Source: Lepidostoma basale
Taxonomy: Eukaryota; Arthropoda; Insecta; Trichoptera; Lepidostomatidae
DNA length: 64,000 nucleotides
Reading direction: 5' to 3'
NCBI GenBank assembly: GCA_022606425.2
Contig: JAHDVF020001468.1
Span: 868,001 to 932,000 of the forward strand
Shown piece by piece: positions 34,539 through 42,944 of this stretch. Both the position numbers and the translations under genes were made by a program. Below the pieces are notes generated by a model. The model made no database searches and was not told where the DNA came from. It saw nothing but the letters and a program-made list of their open reading frames with translations. Within the stretch, counting starts at the first letter, position 1, and each line of letters opens with the position of its first letter.

Positions 34539-35234
34539 GTTAATGTCAGACGAACAAACTGACAATGTCAAATTCATATGCTGCGTACTGCTTGGTGGCG
34601 CCATCTTTTAGTGAAAACCGAAAAAATTTATGCATACACCTGGTATATACTTTTTTTTACCATTTACGGAACTTGAAATAAACGAAGACTGAGGAAAACG
34701 TGGCATGATGTAATCGATGTGGGTGCATGACACAATGTATGAATGTTGAGGAAGTATGTCAGGAAAAAACAATGTGGTGGTTCATTCTTCCTGCCTAGAG
34801 AGAGACGGCGTGATGGTTAGTTAGTTAGTTATTGTTTATATTTTTATCAGTACTTTTATTAATTTATGTTTATTTTAAGTTGACGAATCAGCTACTACAC
34901 TGATTTTATCTTTTTTCTCATTACTAATCATAGATTCTGGCAGTGACACAATTGTTTCTGGTGGAAATCTAAGTCCTTTGGGTGCGTTGAGTTCCCTAGA
35001 GGGCACGCCACGTGTTTCTCGTGAGAACTCTCCTAACCGCTCTCCGATGCGGCGGCCAGTCAGCGCGGGGGGCCATCTGCCCCTGGCTGAGGAGGCTCTG
35101 GATGCCCTAGCCTGTTCCCTCAATGCCCTCAGCCCTGCCAGCTCCTGTGGAACCGTTGTGACTTGTGATGGACACGTCTACAAGAACGCTAACAACGATG
35201 CGGACGGATTTTCGTTCACGTTACATAAGCCCAG
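21971..35234 (+). CDS. OSBPL1A-like: Oxysterol-binding-protein-related protein 1 type (ankyrin-PH-FFAT part); C-terminal lipid-transfer domain beyond the visible exons
   Basis: Ten exons with consistent phases give 634 residues: 21971-22112, 23876-24036, 24885-25082, 27537-27681, 28025-28170, 29202-29420, 31695-31997, 33510-33719, 34081-34159, 34934-35234. Residues ~14-215 are ankyrin repeats (GWTPLHLATYFGHLDVANLL, DTPLHKAAFIGHEE, NSCLHCASYRGH). A PH domain runs from ~240 (RFEGQLLKRSRFLGWKSIW) to ~355 (EWITAFKEHIAY). A heptad-rich coiled coil covers ~400-508. An FFAT motif EFYDAFE (527-533), preceded by acidic residues, should bind VAP proteins on the ER. This is the long ORP1 layout: a sterol sensor/transfer protein at endosome-ER contacts. 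The ATG at 21971 is the first in frame. The last exon ends in phase 2; no ORD exon is seen downstream. Exon 33510 uses an AAG acceptor. Confidence 0.9.
22113..22810 (+). other. ORP1 intron 1, unique AT-rich part
   Basis: No coding or repeat signal I can support, apart from a short stretch at about 22720-22765 with a weak B-box-like word (ggtttgaatcc). Confidence 0.5.
22812..23640 (-). mobile_element. LINE (RTE-like) C-terminal region in ORP1 intron 1
   Basis: The minus strand reads KTVDLRMSTNNST, then VSPVTTTSFCYLGSMIAGSG and GTEKDVASRLNEA (23566-23285), the stretch after the RT active site in RTE-type LINEs. It continues with stops towards a GAA-rich tail at 22817-22830. It is antisense to ORP1 and degenerate throughout. 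Confidence 0.8.
24037..24424 (+). other. ORP1 intron 2, unique AT-rich part
   Basis: No gene, RNA or repeat signal recognised between the end of exon 2 and the SINE. Confidence 0.5.
24425..24694 (-). mobile_element. tRNA-derived SINE in ORP1 intron 2
   Basis: On the minus strand the element opens with a tRNA-like head: the A box region tggccgagtggtaagtgc and the B box ggttcgattcccgg about 40 bases later. The body is cacactg...gaattcacgtgacaata, and the end is gatgtaaagagcgattcaac followed by an AATAAT tail. Two further copies (51958-52135, 58497-58665) share head and body. It is a retroposed SINE, not a functional tRNA gene: the head cannot form a full acceptor stem and is joined to a repeat body. 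Confidence 0.85.
25370..25600. repeat. Foldback family C in ORP1 intron 3
   Basis: Two inverted arms (about 25377-25435 and 25470-25535) share the words gttttctagaagttttatta and tatgggaatgacatgtttcg. Each strand has a GCC...GGC stem, GAAAC (AAAAC on the + copy), the palindrome ACATGT and C. The sequence where CUGANGA should be reads TTGACAA or TTGAAAA. It ends next to the word catcattgttcaagaaacaa, shared with the copies at 41095-41260 and 46255-46465. Confidence 0.75.
25855..26115. repeat. Foldback family C, two half copies
   Basis: 25858-25905 reads aaggcgaaacatgtcactcc and the arm aataaaacttctag. 25998-26110 contains ttgaacaatgatataaaact and gggaatgacatgtttcga. The centre has been lost or invaded. 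Confidence 0.6.
26670..27100 (+). mobile_element. LINE reverse-transcriptase domain fragment in ORP1 intron 3
   Basis: The + frame 26682-27098 (138 residues) reads NHRAISLLSVSKVYGRILIE, VAFMNGRGCMDQIFGLRTL, then a palm-like FCAFVDFLKAYDYINR (compare FVDLEKAYD of RT domains) and KSLYAESRVRVN. The YxDD block is not reached. It is a separate LINE from the tail-only families, sense to ORP1. The 27100-27310 stretch is of uncertain origin. Confidence 0.8.
28592..28835. mobile_element. hAT-type MITE in ORP1 intron 5, perfect 8-bp target duplication
   Basis: Inverted ends ctgtggcggtactcccatag and its complement ending gagtaccgccactg enclose 244 bp. The target duplication actgccag is exact on both sides (28584-28591 and 28836-28843). 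The ends match those of the larger element at 32537-33380. The words cttacgcaagccgg on both flanks extend the inverted repeat to about 50 bp. Confidence 0.85.
29548..30111. mobile_element. hAT-type non-autonomous element in ORP1 intron 6
   Basis: Begins CATGGGTCGGCAACC and ends ggttgccgacccatg, a perfect 15-base inverted repeat, with ctctaatg / ctctattg (29540-29547 and 30112-30119) as 8-bp target duplication. Near each end is the word gcgggccgc. A LINE-derived piece sits inside at about 29660-29785. Confidence 0.85.
30112..30834. other. ORP1 intron 6, unique AT-rich part
   Basis: No gene or repeat recognised between the hAT element and the LINE fragments. Confidence 0.5.
30835..31620 (-). 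mobile_element. LINE fragments (two or three joined pieces) in ORP1 intron 6
   Basis: 31296-31048 on the minus strand encodes LKWRWAGHVARDPEEKWTRR, RRWRDDIGRSAG-like text and EEAYVQEW, then a (GAA)n tail at 31023-31050. A second LINE end starts at 30835 with its own GAA run and resembles 56190-56430. 31300-31620 carries related upstream sequence with a short tandem repeat (cagtattagttggagcaa three times, about 31310-31398). The 222-residue + frame is an antisense artefact. Confidence 0.75.
32050..32270. repeat. Foldback family D in ORP1 intron 7
   Basis: Left arm ttccacttttaagtatgttt through ttcgaagactttacaccttc, right arm tcctgatgac ... gagaaaaataaactc. The + copy keeps TTCTC (32187-32191), an intact CTGATGA (32192-32198) and GAGAA (32221-32225), but its GAAAC is decayed. 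The minus copy (about 32089-32133) keeps GAAAC and stem II. It is sense to ORP1 on the right arm. Confidence 0.7.
32330..32536 (+). mobile_element. LINE tail of the (GTTA)n family, left part, cut by a hAT element
   Basis: Reads degenerate versions of the family's mid-C-terminal region (ggaatgtagagtacg, gttgaaagttatatgcaagc, tacatggcatgacc). The WHD codons of the LINE are exactly where the hAT element has inserted. Confidence 0.65.
32537..33380. mobile_element. hAT-type non-autonomous element, 844 bp, perfect 8-bp target duplication
   Basis: Starts CAGTGGCGGTATTTCCATAC and ends cctaggcacgctactg, with ggcatgac on both sides (32529-32536 and 33381-33388). Subterminal gccgggcttcc and gacgggcttgcc form an inner inverted repeat. 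The 66-82-residue frames inside (32824-33122) have no transposase motif. It is the longer relative of the MITE at 28592-28835. Confidence 0.85.
34215..34650 (-). mobile_element. mariner transposase N-terminal fragment in ORP1 intron 9
   Basis: The minus frame 34425-34228 reads HALLFLFNQKKTAVESHHLL, VETYGEHAPLIRTYETWFRQ and FKRNDFNVKD, the helix-turn-helix N-terminus of a mariner transposase. It is of a different lineage from 16783-18066. The catalytic part is absent. A terminal-repeat-like word (taccaggtgtatgcataaat on the minus strand) lies at about 34630-34650. Confidence 0.75.
34504..34537. repeat. (TG)n microsatellite
   Basis: About 17 uninterrupted TG units, inside the mariner remnant in ORP1 intron 9. 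Confidence 0.95.
34660..34830 (+). mobile_element. LINE tail of the (GTTA)n family
   Basis: Short degenerate copy: gaggaaaacgtggcatgat, cacaatgtatgaatgttgag, then agacggcgtgatggttagtt and the tail. It lies about 100 bp upstream of ORP1 exon 10. Confidence 0.75.
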
Positions 35235-35780
35235 GTTAGTGCCATTATCACAATTGTGATTTTATGTTATTTTTAAAGAGCTATATAATTACTTCTAATA
35301 ATTTTATGGTAGTTATAAAAACAAATATATTACCTGTACCTTTGTACTTTGTATTTTCCTTTTGAGATCAGTTTTTAGGCTGCTTTTAGTAGTCATGTGA
35401 TTAGTCGTCTCTTGAACAAAATTGTTAGTATGTTTAATGTATTTTCTTCATATAGTTAAGTCTTTTACGTAAACAGATTACATTTTCTAGAAGGTGTTTG
35501 AACAGTATCTTCCAATAACAATGAAACATGAACGTGAATTTTGATTTTGATGAGAAGTTTAACTCTATTCATTTTCGTATTTTCATAGATATTTTCATGC
35601 AAGTTGGCAAAAATTTACCTTTACGGTACATTTTTATAATTGCAGTGTGAAATGGCACAATCATCCATTGCTGTGAAAAAATATTAATTGTATACAAGAT
35701 TAATTGTCAAGTTTTATCCTTTTGTTTATTAAATTTTCATATGAAGCACTTACTTTGTGGTTAGACATTTTAAACTTACA
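35235..35780. other. Start of a very long ORP1 intron or 3' flank; no exon seen
   Basis: AT-rich sequence following the phase-2 splice donor at 35235-35236 (gttagt). No continuing exon recognised. Confidence 0.5.
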
Positions 35781-35784
35781 GATA

Positions 35785-35930
35785 TAAAATAATAAAACAC
35801 TTTGTATTTAACCACGGTATGGTTATTATAATTGATGCCAACTAGTTATTATATTGCCCTGATGAACTTGGGTCCAAGCGAAACTAGTTGGCATCAACCA
35901 AACCTCGTTTAAATACAAAGTGTTTTAAAT
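35785..35930. repeat. Foldback family E with hammerhead-like core
   Basis: Arms aaaacactttgtatttaacc and its complement ending aatacaaagtgtttt; inner gatgccaactagt and actagttggcatc. The right half carries the best preserved ribozyme-like core in the window (35855-35893, listed separately). The left half has lost its core. Confidence 0.75.
35855..35893 (+). ncRNA. Hammerhead-ribozyme-like motif, family E, type specimen
   Basis: Stem I TGCC (35855-35858) pairs with GGCA (35890-35893). CTGATGA (35859-35865) is an exact core. After one extra A come CTTG / CAAG (stem II, loop GGTC) and C. GAAA (35880-35883) is exact. Stem III ACTAGT (35883-35888) is self-complementary. T at 35889 is the predicted cleavage position. 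This is the circular order of a type I hammerhead with a dimer-type stem III. Departures: the unpaired A (and an A-C opposition) between A9 and stem II. Activity is not shown. Confidence 0.6.
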
Positions 35931-35934
35931 AGTC

Positions 35935-36175
35935 CATTGTTTTGGCCGAAACACTATGATGCTTCAACATTATTACTGTTAACGCTGTTATAATATCACA
36001 ATTTATTTTTATTCACTGAGAATGTCACGACAGCTGTTTCGCCAACCGATGTTGGCATCATCGAATATGCCAACGTCGGTTGGCGAAACACCTGTTGTGA
36101 CATTCTCAGTGAATAAAAATAAATTGTGATATTATAACAGCATTATAAATTTTAACAGTAACAAAGTGTTTTATT
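35935..36175. repeat. Foldback family F, first copy
   Basis: Arms tataatatcacaatttattt and its complement, then cactgagaatgtcacgacag; centre ttcgccaaccgatgttggca. On both strands GCCAAC / GTTGGC forms a perfect 6-bp stem II followed by GAAACA and a GCTGT or CCTGT palindrome-like stem III. The CTGATGA segment is decayed here, but kept in the copy at 50600-50880. Confidence 0.75.
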
Positions 36176-36434
36176 ATTATATTTCTGTGAGTTTTAATTT
36201 ATTTCATATTTTATTTATTTATTTTAGCATCAAAGTGTTAACTATATGCTTCAAAGATACTTTATTATTGTTCATCAAAAGATAATGGAGGCTTAAGATT
36301 TACTTTTTCTTTTCGATTAATCTTGTCATCTATTATAATACCTCAATTACATATACTATGCAATTTTTTTAAATTTGATTATCTCTTTTTTTTTTTTTAT
36401 TGAAAAAAAAAATTATGACGTAGTGAGACAGTTC

Positions 36435-36590
36435 ACTAGTCGGAATAATCGACGTGCGTGCATGGTACGATGTATGAATGTAGAGGAAACCCGAGAGGTA
36501 TGCCAGGACAGAGCATTGTGGCGATCCATCCTCTCTGCCTACCCCTCCGGGGAAATGGCGTGATGGTTAGTTAGTTAGTTAGTTAGTTAG
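36435..36590 (+). mobile_element. LINE tail of the (GTTA)n family, short but open
   Basis: Reads SRNNRRACMVRCMNVEETRE, VCQDRALWRSILSAYPSGEM, a stop, then tggttagttagttagttagt. Confidence 0.85.
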
Positions 36591-36599
36591 GGACAGTTC

Positions 36600-37120
36600 A
36601 CTTTGTAGTTTATCGTAAAAAGTCAGATATATGAGAGTTTAAAGATTTCATATTGCTTGGAAAAACTGTTTTTAAAAAAAAGTTTTTCCAAACTATATGA
36701 AATCTTGAAACTCCCCAAACTGTGTACACTCACGGTGCGATATTCTAGTTATGCTTTATATCGAACTGTTTATAAAAATAATGGTCAAACTGCAATCTTC
36801 CCATTTTTTTCTTTCCATAACCAATTCACAAAACATACCATAAATGAGTACTGATATAATTATTTTTCACATGTAAAAGTAATAGGTTCATTAATATCAC
36901 CCTGTCTTTCCCTTCCATGATTTTACCTAGTTTGTATGTACGAGTATTATTACGTTTCATACTTTTTTTTTAAATCTGCGTATTGATTATTCAGTGACAA
37001 ATGTGGGTAACAAAGTACCGTATATTGACATAAGCTCCAAAAGTGGGGCAAAATTATTGGAAAACTGTTTAAACTCCCCCATTAATTCGCATCGCCAGTA
37101 TTTCCCTACCAGGAGTAATA
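36600..37120. other. No gene seen
   Basis: AT-rich, with two short overlapping frames and no recognisable family. Confidence 0.5.
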
Positions 37121-37129
37121 CTGTCAAGG

Positions 37130-37270
37130 CGCGCCTCTGGCACTAGACCCTCGGCGCATGCGCGCAAATCGGATGCTTCTGACGTCATCGAATTTCCTCT
37201 AAGACTCCGCCCCCTTTTCTTACCCTAGAATCTGTTCCATTCAGCCTGAAATCTACCGAACAAAGTTTTC
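37130..37270 (+). promoter_or_regulatory. Candidate promoter with NRF1-like, CRE and GC-box motifs
   Basis: In an otherwise AT-rich 28-kb tract this patch holds GCGCATGCGC (37154-37163, core of an NRF1 site), a perfect CRE palindrome TGACGTCA (37180-37187) and CCGCCCCC (37207-37214). A second GC-rich patch lies at 37440-37560. Such clusters mark TATA-less promoters. It could start a short isoform of the upstream ORP1-type gene (short forms lacking ankyrin repeats are known in vertebrates) or another transcript. No coding exon is visible just downstream. Confidence 0.4.
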
Positions 37271-37599
37271 ATTGTAAAATAATTACTCAGAGTAAAAAGT
37301 GTACTTTTTATCGTATAAGAATTTTTTCAGCACGTTATTTAATTGTATCATTTTTTACTTAGTCTCTTATTTCTTCTTTCTTCGTATTTATTTGTGGGGA
37401 TCGTTCATATAACACGCTCCAGTATATTCCCGAGAGTTTCCCAGTTAGGTCCGCGCTAGTTATTCGTGTCGTTCTTCGGGGTTCGAAATTTGAAAATTAT
37501 AAATTGACATTTTGCCCCGAGCGCGCCAGTCGCGACCCGCGCACCGAGCTGCTAGTGGTAAAAACATTTGACAGGAACCAAAATGGTTGACTGACATAA

Positions 37600-38480
37600 T
37601 ATTTTTCTTTCCCCCGTCACTTCCAAACACTATTGATGTATCCGCCTCACTGTAACGGTAATATGCACAATTTATTTCTAGCGGCCATGCTTTCTCCTAG
37701 TTTAAATTTTATTCTTTTTCTTTTCATCTTTCGCCATCTTTTTTTTTCTATGCGTAAATCGTTATTCTATTAAATCATACTTGTTGAATTAAAAGTTTAT
37801 TATTAATTTATTTTAAAATTATATTAGAGAACAAAACTTTTTTTTTAAATAAATACTTTTTACTACGCATTTCCATTACGACATGATTTAAGTTTAATTT
37901 GTATTATTAAGTTTTTTTTATTTATTTTTTTTAAATTCATAATGTCGCAATTAATTTTAAATTCGTTAATCTTGCAGTTTCGTATCATGACATCTTAATA
38001 TGTAGGATAAGTGGATAATACGCCATATTTAAAATTTATTTTTGCTGCATTTTAATACTGAATTCATATCAAGTTACGCAATGTCTTGCATCTCATAAAA
38101 TTAACTCTCTAAAAGCAAAATTGATTTAGTTTTCAAAAAATTGGTTTTATATTTAGTTTTCGTAGGCGCGTATTTTTAAAATAATATTTAAAATCATGCC
38201 ATGCCATTATTAGTCGACCGTTTTTTTTTCTCCTCAAGAAAGTAACGATTTTTTTTAATATATCATGAATTTCAAAATAATCTGCTATCAGAGAAGATAG
38301 ACATTATTTTTGTTCACAAACCGCTCAAAACTATTGTATGAAGAATTTTCAAGGTCACATCTTTAACAGAAAGACATCGTAAATATGTATAAAGTTTTCT
38401 GAAAAATCCACATATTTTAGAGTCGTAGTTAGTTGAGAGACTCGAAATTCAAATGCTGCGTACAAATTTGATAAATGTGC
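37600..38480. other. No gene seen
   Basis: AT-rich with long T and A runs; nothing recognised. Confidence 0.5.
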
Positions 38481-38486
38481 ATATAT

Positions 38487-38825
38487 TTCAGATCAAATCA
38501 AATCTGTTTATTTTCTCAAAAGATATTACAAACATATTTATAGTCTAAGACTTATATAAAAAGATAATAAATTTGAGAACATGTACAATACCTGGAACAT
38601 GAAATGATTCGATTTTAGGAAGGCGAGATACTCTCAAAAGTCGTGGTATTTGTCTTCTGAACGTATATTCACTAATATGAATGACGTCGATATCCAAGGT
38701 GATCATGTTCAGCAGATTGATTGCTCTTCCCATCGGCATCACTAGAGACATGTTAGTTCTTGCGGTCGGCAGATACAACAATTTTACTGGCTCTGTCGGA
38801 GATATCTCTAATGTCACTTTTTTTC
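38487..38825 (-). repeat. Repeat family K, coding-derived
   Basis: The minus frame 38817-38545 reads SLVMPMGRAINLLNMITLDI and HISEYTFRRQ, matching 2497-2730. The 3' side carries atcaaatctgtttattttct, as in the other copies. Confidence 0.5.
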
Positions 38826-39027
38826 AACAAGAATTGATCAAATAATGTTTTTTTTTAATACAAACTGTATTAAAAACAACACATTTGTAATTTATATAAC
38901 AGTGACGTACACGCGACGACAGAAAGAATAAAGTACACCTGAGTTGAATGCTTTTAAATTATAATCCAGATTTCTTTCGTTTTTTATAAATTTTATTTAT
39001 TGTTTCCCGAGCAATGATGTAAAAAAC

Positions 39028-39235
39028 TATAAACTAACTAACTAACTAACTAACCATCACGCCGTCTCCCCGAAGGGGTAGGCAGAAAGAATGGACTGCC
39101 ACACTTTTCTTTCCTGACATATTTCTCTTGCTTCCTCAACATTCATACATCGTGTCATGCACGCGCGTCGATTTCTCTGACTCCTCACATGGCCGACATT
39201 CAATATTTGATTTATTTGATCGTGCCACGTTTAAT
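39028..39235 (-). mobile_element. LINE tail of the (GTTA)n family, left half of a head-to-head pair
   Basis: Tail ctaactaactaactaacc at 39036-39053, then 180 bp of the same C-terminal sequence as 397-945. It stops at cgtgccacgtt (39221-39231). Confidence 0.85.
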
Positions 39236-39267
39236 AATAATAATAAATAATAATATTATATACAGAT

Positions 39268-39412
39268 GGTGTTATGAACAAAATAATGAAAGGATCATTA
39301 AGATGGTTTGGACATATGGAAAGAATGAATGAAGAAAGAAAAGGGTGGCAGTCCTTTCTTTCTGCCTACCCCTTCGGGGAGACGGCGTGATGGTTAGTTA
39401 GTTAGTTAGTTA
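39268..39412 (+). mobile_element. LINE tail of the (GTTA)n family, right half of the pair, internally deleted
   Basis: Starts at the codons for GVMNKIMKGSLRWFGHMERM, jumps by an internal deletion (around 39340) to the last codons, and ends cggcgtgatggttagttagt with its own tail. It faces away from the minus copy, with a 35-bp AT-rich spacer (taataataat) between. Confidence 0.85.
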
Positions 39413-40205
39413 AACATAATAAAAAATAACCTTTATTCCATATACTATTCATTGACCGGTCGAAACTCAAGGAAGAATAAGTGGAATATTTAAAAAAAAA
39501 ATCTATATTTGTTTTGAATCTTCCATGAGATATTTTATTTAATGCTTTTGATGGAATCGTACTTTATTTAAAATAAATGGTTGATTCGTGATTTTATATT
39601 ATTTAAAAAAATATATTATACAATTTGTAGTGGAAATTTATATAAATACATAATGGAGTTTACAAGTATATCAACATTTTAATACATTTAAGCTGCTTTC
39701 CAATTCAAAACAAACAGATTAACTTAAAGCAAAACTTTCTCGAGTTTCCTACTCTGTTGGATTTGCTGTTGTACTGTGTACACAATACAAATAAATAGTA
39801 TCGGATCCCATCCAGATGTGGCTCGAAAATTCTGCGTCCGTAATGATTTCATTTCCTACCCAAAAATATACCTTCATGGTCGTATAAATACGTAACTAAT
39901 ACCCGAAATGATAAAATGGTATAATCGCATTTTCTCGTTAGCTCAACACGCGATGAAATGATTTAATCTGAGTTCTTTTTTCATTCACGCATAAAATTGA
40001 TATCCGATATCGGTTAGGGGAGTATTCCAGGATTCCCTCTAATCAGAAAAATCGAAAAATACAAATTGAATTTACTGAAGTTTGCAGTTTTATTAACTCT
40101 AAATGGAAAATTTATATTTCAAAATGAGACGATTTTTTTATTAACAACATTTTAACCTTAATCGACTTTTCTTATATTGAAAATAGTTTAAAAAATTATT
40201 GAATA
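39413..40205. other. No gene seen
   Basis: AT-rich unique sequence. Confidence 0.5.
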
Positions 40206-40211
40206 TATTTT

Positions 40212-40660
40212 AACTAACTAACAAACTAACCATCACGCCGTCTCCCTGAAGGGGTAGGAAGAAAGAATGGACTGCCACACTTTTCTTTCCTGACATATTT
40301 CTCACGCTTCCTCAACATTCATACGTCATGTCATGCACGCGCGTCAATTTCTCTGACTCCTCACATGACCGACATTCAATATTTGATCGTGCCACGTTTT
40401 CCTCGATCTTCCTCTATTTCTGGTTCCATTTACACTGTTAACATATAAATTTTTTACCATTCTTTGTTCATTCATCCTTTCCGTATGTCCAAACCATCTT
40501 AATGATACTTTCATTATTTTGTTCATAACACCATCATTCGCACCGCATTCACTTATTTTATTTTCATTCGACACTATCATACACAGAGTATCCACACATT
40601 TGTCTAAGAGATCTCATTTCTACTGCATTTATTCTACTTTCATCATTCTTTTGCTAGTTC
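40212..40660 (-). mobile_element. LINE tail of the (GTTA)n family
   Basis: The minus frame 40595-40344 gives NENKISECGANDGVMNKIMK, LRWFGHTERM and RNRGRSRKTWHDQI; the tail aactaactaacaaactaacc is at 40212-40231. Two small deletions break the frame. Confidence 0.85.
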
Positions 40661-40664
40661 GATG

Positions 40665-40870
40665 CTATAATATATATTTTTTATATGTATATATTATGGA
40701 TATTGCAACCAACCGTGGAAAATCTACCCAATTAAAGATAGATGCTTTCTTGAGGGCAACCTCAGTATTGTGAAAATTTTTCACACCCGAAGCGATGCGG
40801 TTTAGAAGTATTATTGCCCTGCCCACGGGCATTACCTTGGGTAAATTGGTTCTATTGTACATAGTCGCAA
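40665..40870 (-). repeat. Repeat family K, coding-derived
   Basis: The minus frame 40862-40665 reads NLPKVMPVGRAIILLNRIAS and KASIFNWVDFPRLVAIS. It abuts the LINE tail at 40660. Confidence 0.5.
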
Positions 40871-41094
40871 GTGAAATAATCTATGTTGCCATTGTCGCAG
40901 ATAATTGTCGGGGACAAACAAAGTCGAGTCATTCAATATATCCGAGTTATGTATTTGACCACGAAACATTACACGTAACACAGTCGGTGACTGTAACATA
41001 ACAGAAATATTTGAACACGTAACTCATAAATATACATGAATAGTATACCAAAATATTATTTACTCGTTCGTATGAAAAAACGTATAGAGGTATA

Positions 41095-41260
41095 ACATTT
41101 TATTTATTGTTTCTTGAACAATGATGTAAAACTCCATATTAAATAATTAATACGAATGAAAATGTCTGTCTAAAATGCCTTAGACAGGTGAAACATGTTA
41201 TTTACATAAAATATAATAAAATTTCTAGAAAACAGACGTTTTCGTTCGTTTTAATGATAA
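41095..41260. repeat. Foldback family C
   Basis: Contains ttgaacaatgatgtaaaact, tgccttagacaggtgaaaca and ttctagaaaacagacgtttt. The GCCTTAGACAGGTGAAACATGTT centre keeps a GCCT-type stem II before GAAAC and the ACATGT palindrome. The left arm is largely deleted. Confidence 0.65.
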
Positions 41261-42224
41261 CATTTTACTTGAAAGAATAAATTTGAGAATAAAAATTACA
41301 CAAAATTCAGAAACCGTTTATTGTTGTTTGAACAATGTTCTAATAATATAAATAACTTCCAATATTGTATATCTATTTCACTCTAATAAAATAAAATAGC
41401 AATAAACAAATCCTATATTTTCCCTAATATTACAAAATTTATAGAACTGGTCGCGGAAACGGTTATAGACTTACATTTTTTCATCAGCAATTTCATCTTA
41501 TATAATTTTTTATTCGTAATGAACATACTGTAGTGCGTTATGAATTCTAAAATTTATTTGCAGTTCTAATCAGTTCTTACGCAAAAGTATTTAAACTTTG
41601 TGATGGCTTGTATATTTTTTATTAATGATCTTGGAAACATTGTTATAACAATCCATATCAAAACGTGGAGGGGTTAACTTAAAGGCATTTGATCAGGTGC
41701 CAAGCGTTCTGTACCTAAACCACAACCCTGACCTTATTTTTGTAAATATTATCCATAAAATGCTCTAAGATGAGCTGTTTCATTTTATGGCTCAATATAA
41801 TGTTCGGAAATATATAACTAAAATGAGAATTCAGGGTTTATTATGCGGAATAACCCGTTATTTGTAAATTATGTTAAATTTTAAAATTCTTCACTTTTGT
41901 ATTACCATTAAAATGTTCAATTTTGGGATATACCATATATAATATAACCTATGCGGGTTTAACCGAGTAGTAATATTTTTTTAAAAACATTTAGATGTCG
42001 TAGGTCCTAATTATCTTGTCATAATCTGGGAATATTCGAAAAATAATCACTACGCCCCATACATGGGGCCATACGCTATTTGAGTCGGTATTTAAGGGTC
42101 TCACTGCTGAGGCGCTATGCACGGAGTAGTTAAAGCCACCCTTATGTAGTTTCTGATTCCATTTAAAACCTGTCATTTGTATTATTCGATTTAAATATGC
42201 AGAGTTTCGTTTGAATAACTCTTT
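41261..42224. other. No gene seen
   Basis: Unique AT-rich DNA; 42040-42160 is more GC-rich (cgccccatacatggggcc forms a short hairpin) but shows no frame or RNA family I recognise. Confidence 0.45.
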
Positions 42225-42304
42225 GGAAACATTGGATTATCACAACACTTTTTTGCGCTTTTCACAAACATGTTTCGGGAAAAAAACTTCCCTTCTTCAG
42301 TGTA

Positions 42305-42877
42305 ACTAACTAACTATCTAACCATCACGCCGTCTCCCCGAAAAAATGGACTAGGCAGAAAGAACTGCCACACTTTTCTTTCCTGGCATATTTCTCTCGC
42401 TTCCTCAACATTCATACATCGTGTCATGCACGCGCGTCGATTTCTCTGACTTCTCACATGGCCGACATTCAATATTTGATTTATTTGATCGTGCCAAGTT
42501 TTCCTCGGTCTTCCTCTATTTCTGGTTCCATTTACATCATTAACATACAATTTTTTTACCATTCTTTCTTCATTCATTCTTTCCATATGTCCAAACCATC
42601 TTAATGATCCTTTCATTATTTTGTTCATGACACCATCATTGGCACCGCATTCACTTATTTTATTTTCATTCGACACTATCATACACAGAGTATCCACACA
42701 TTTGTCTAAGAGATCTCATTTCTACTGCATTTATTCTACTTTCATCATTCTTTTGCCAGTTCCATGCTTCGCTTCCATACATAAGGGTCGGTAGAAGAAC
42801 ACCATTCACTTGCTCCAAATTTTCACCATTCACGCTAATGTTGCAGACTGTCATGGTTTCTTCCTTTTTAAAAAACT
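42305..42877 (-). mobile_element. LINE tail of the (GTTA)n family inside foldback G
   Basis: Minus frames 42854-42666 and 42697-42314 together give VLLPTLMYGSEAWNWQKNDE, ECGANDGVMNKIMK and RGRPRKTWHDQI through to the tail ctaactaactatctaacc. It is nearly as intact as 397-945, with one frameshift, and is 5'-truncated. Confidence 0.88.
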
Positions 42878-42902
42878 TTCAGTGTATGAAAGAAAAAAAT
42901 CA

Positions 42903-42944
42903 TACACTGAAGAAGGGAAGTTTGTGTCCCGAAAGATGTATGTG
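42903..42944 (+). ncRNA. Hammerhead-like motif, family G
   Basis: Stem I TACA (42903-42906) with TGTG (42941-42944; three Watson-Crick pairs and one G-U). CTGAAGA (42907-42913) fits CUGANGA. One extra A, then GGG / CCC stem II (42915-42917 with 42928-42930). GAAA (42931-42934). A GATGT stands where other G copies have ACATGT. A at 42940 is the predicted cleavage base. Confidence 0.5.

Noticed and set aside
36560..36592. TTAG tandem repeats as interstitial telomere
   Set aside because: The insect telomere repeat is TTAGG; these TTAG runs directly follow LINE stop codons and are retrotransposon tails.
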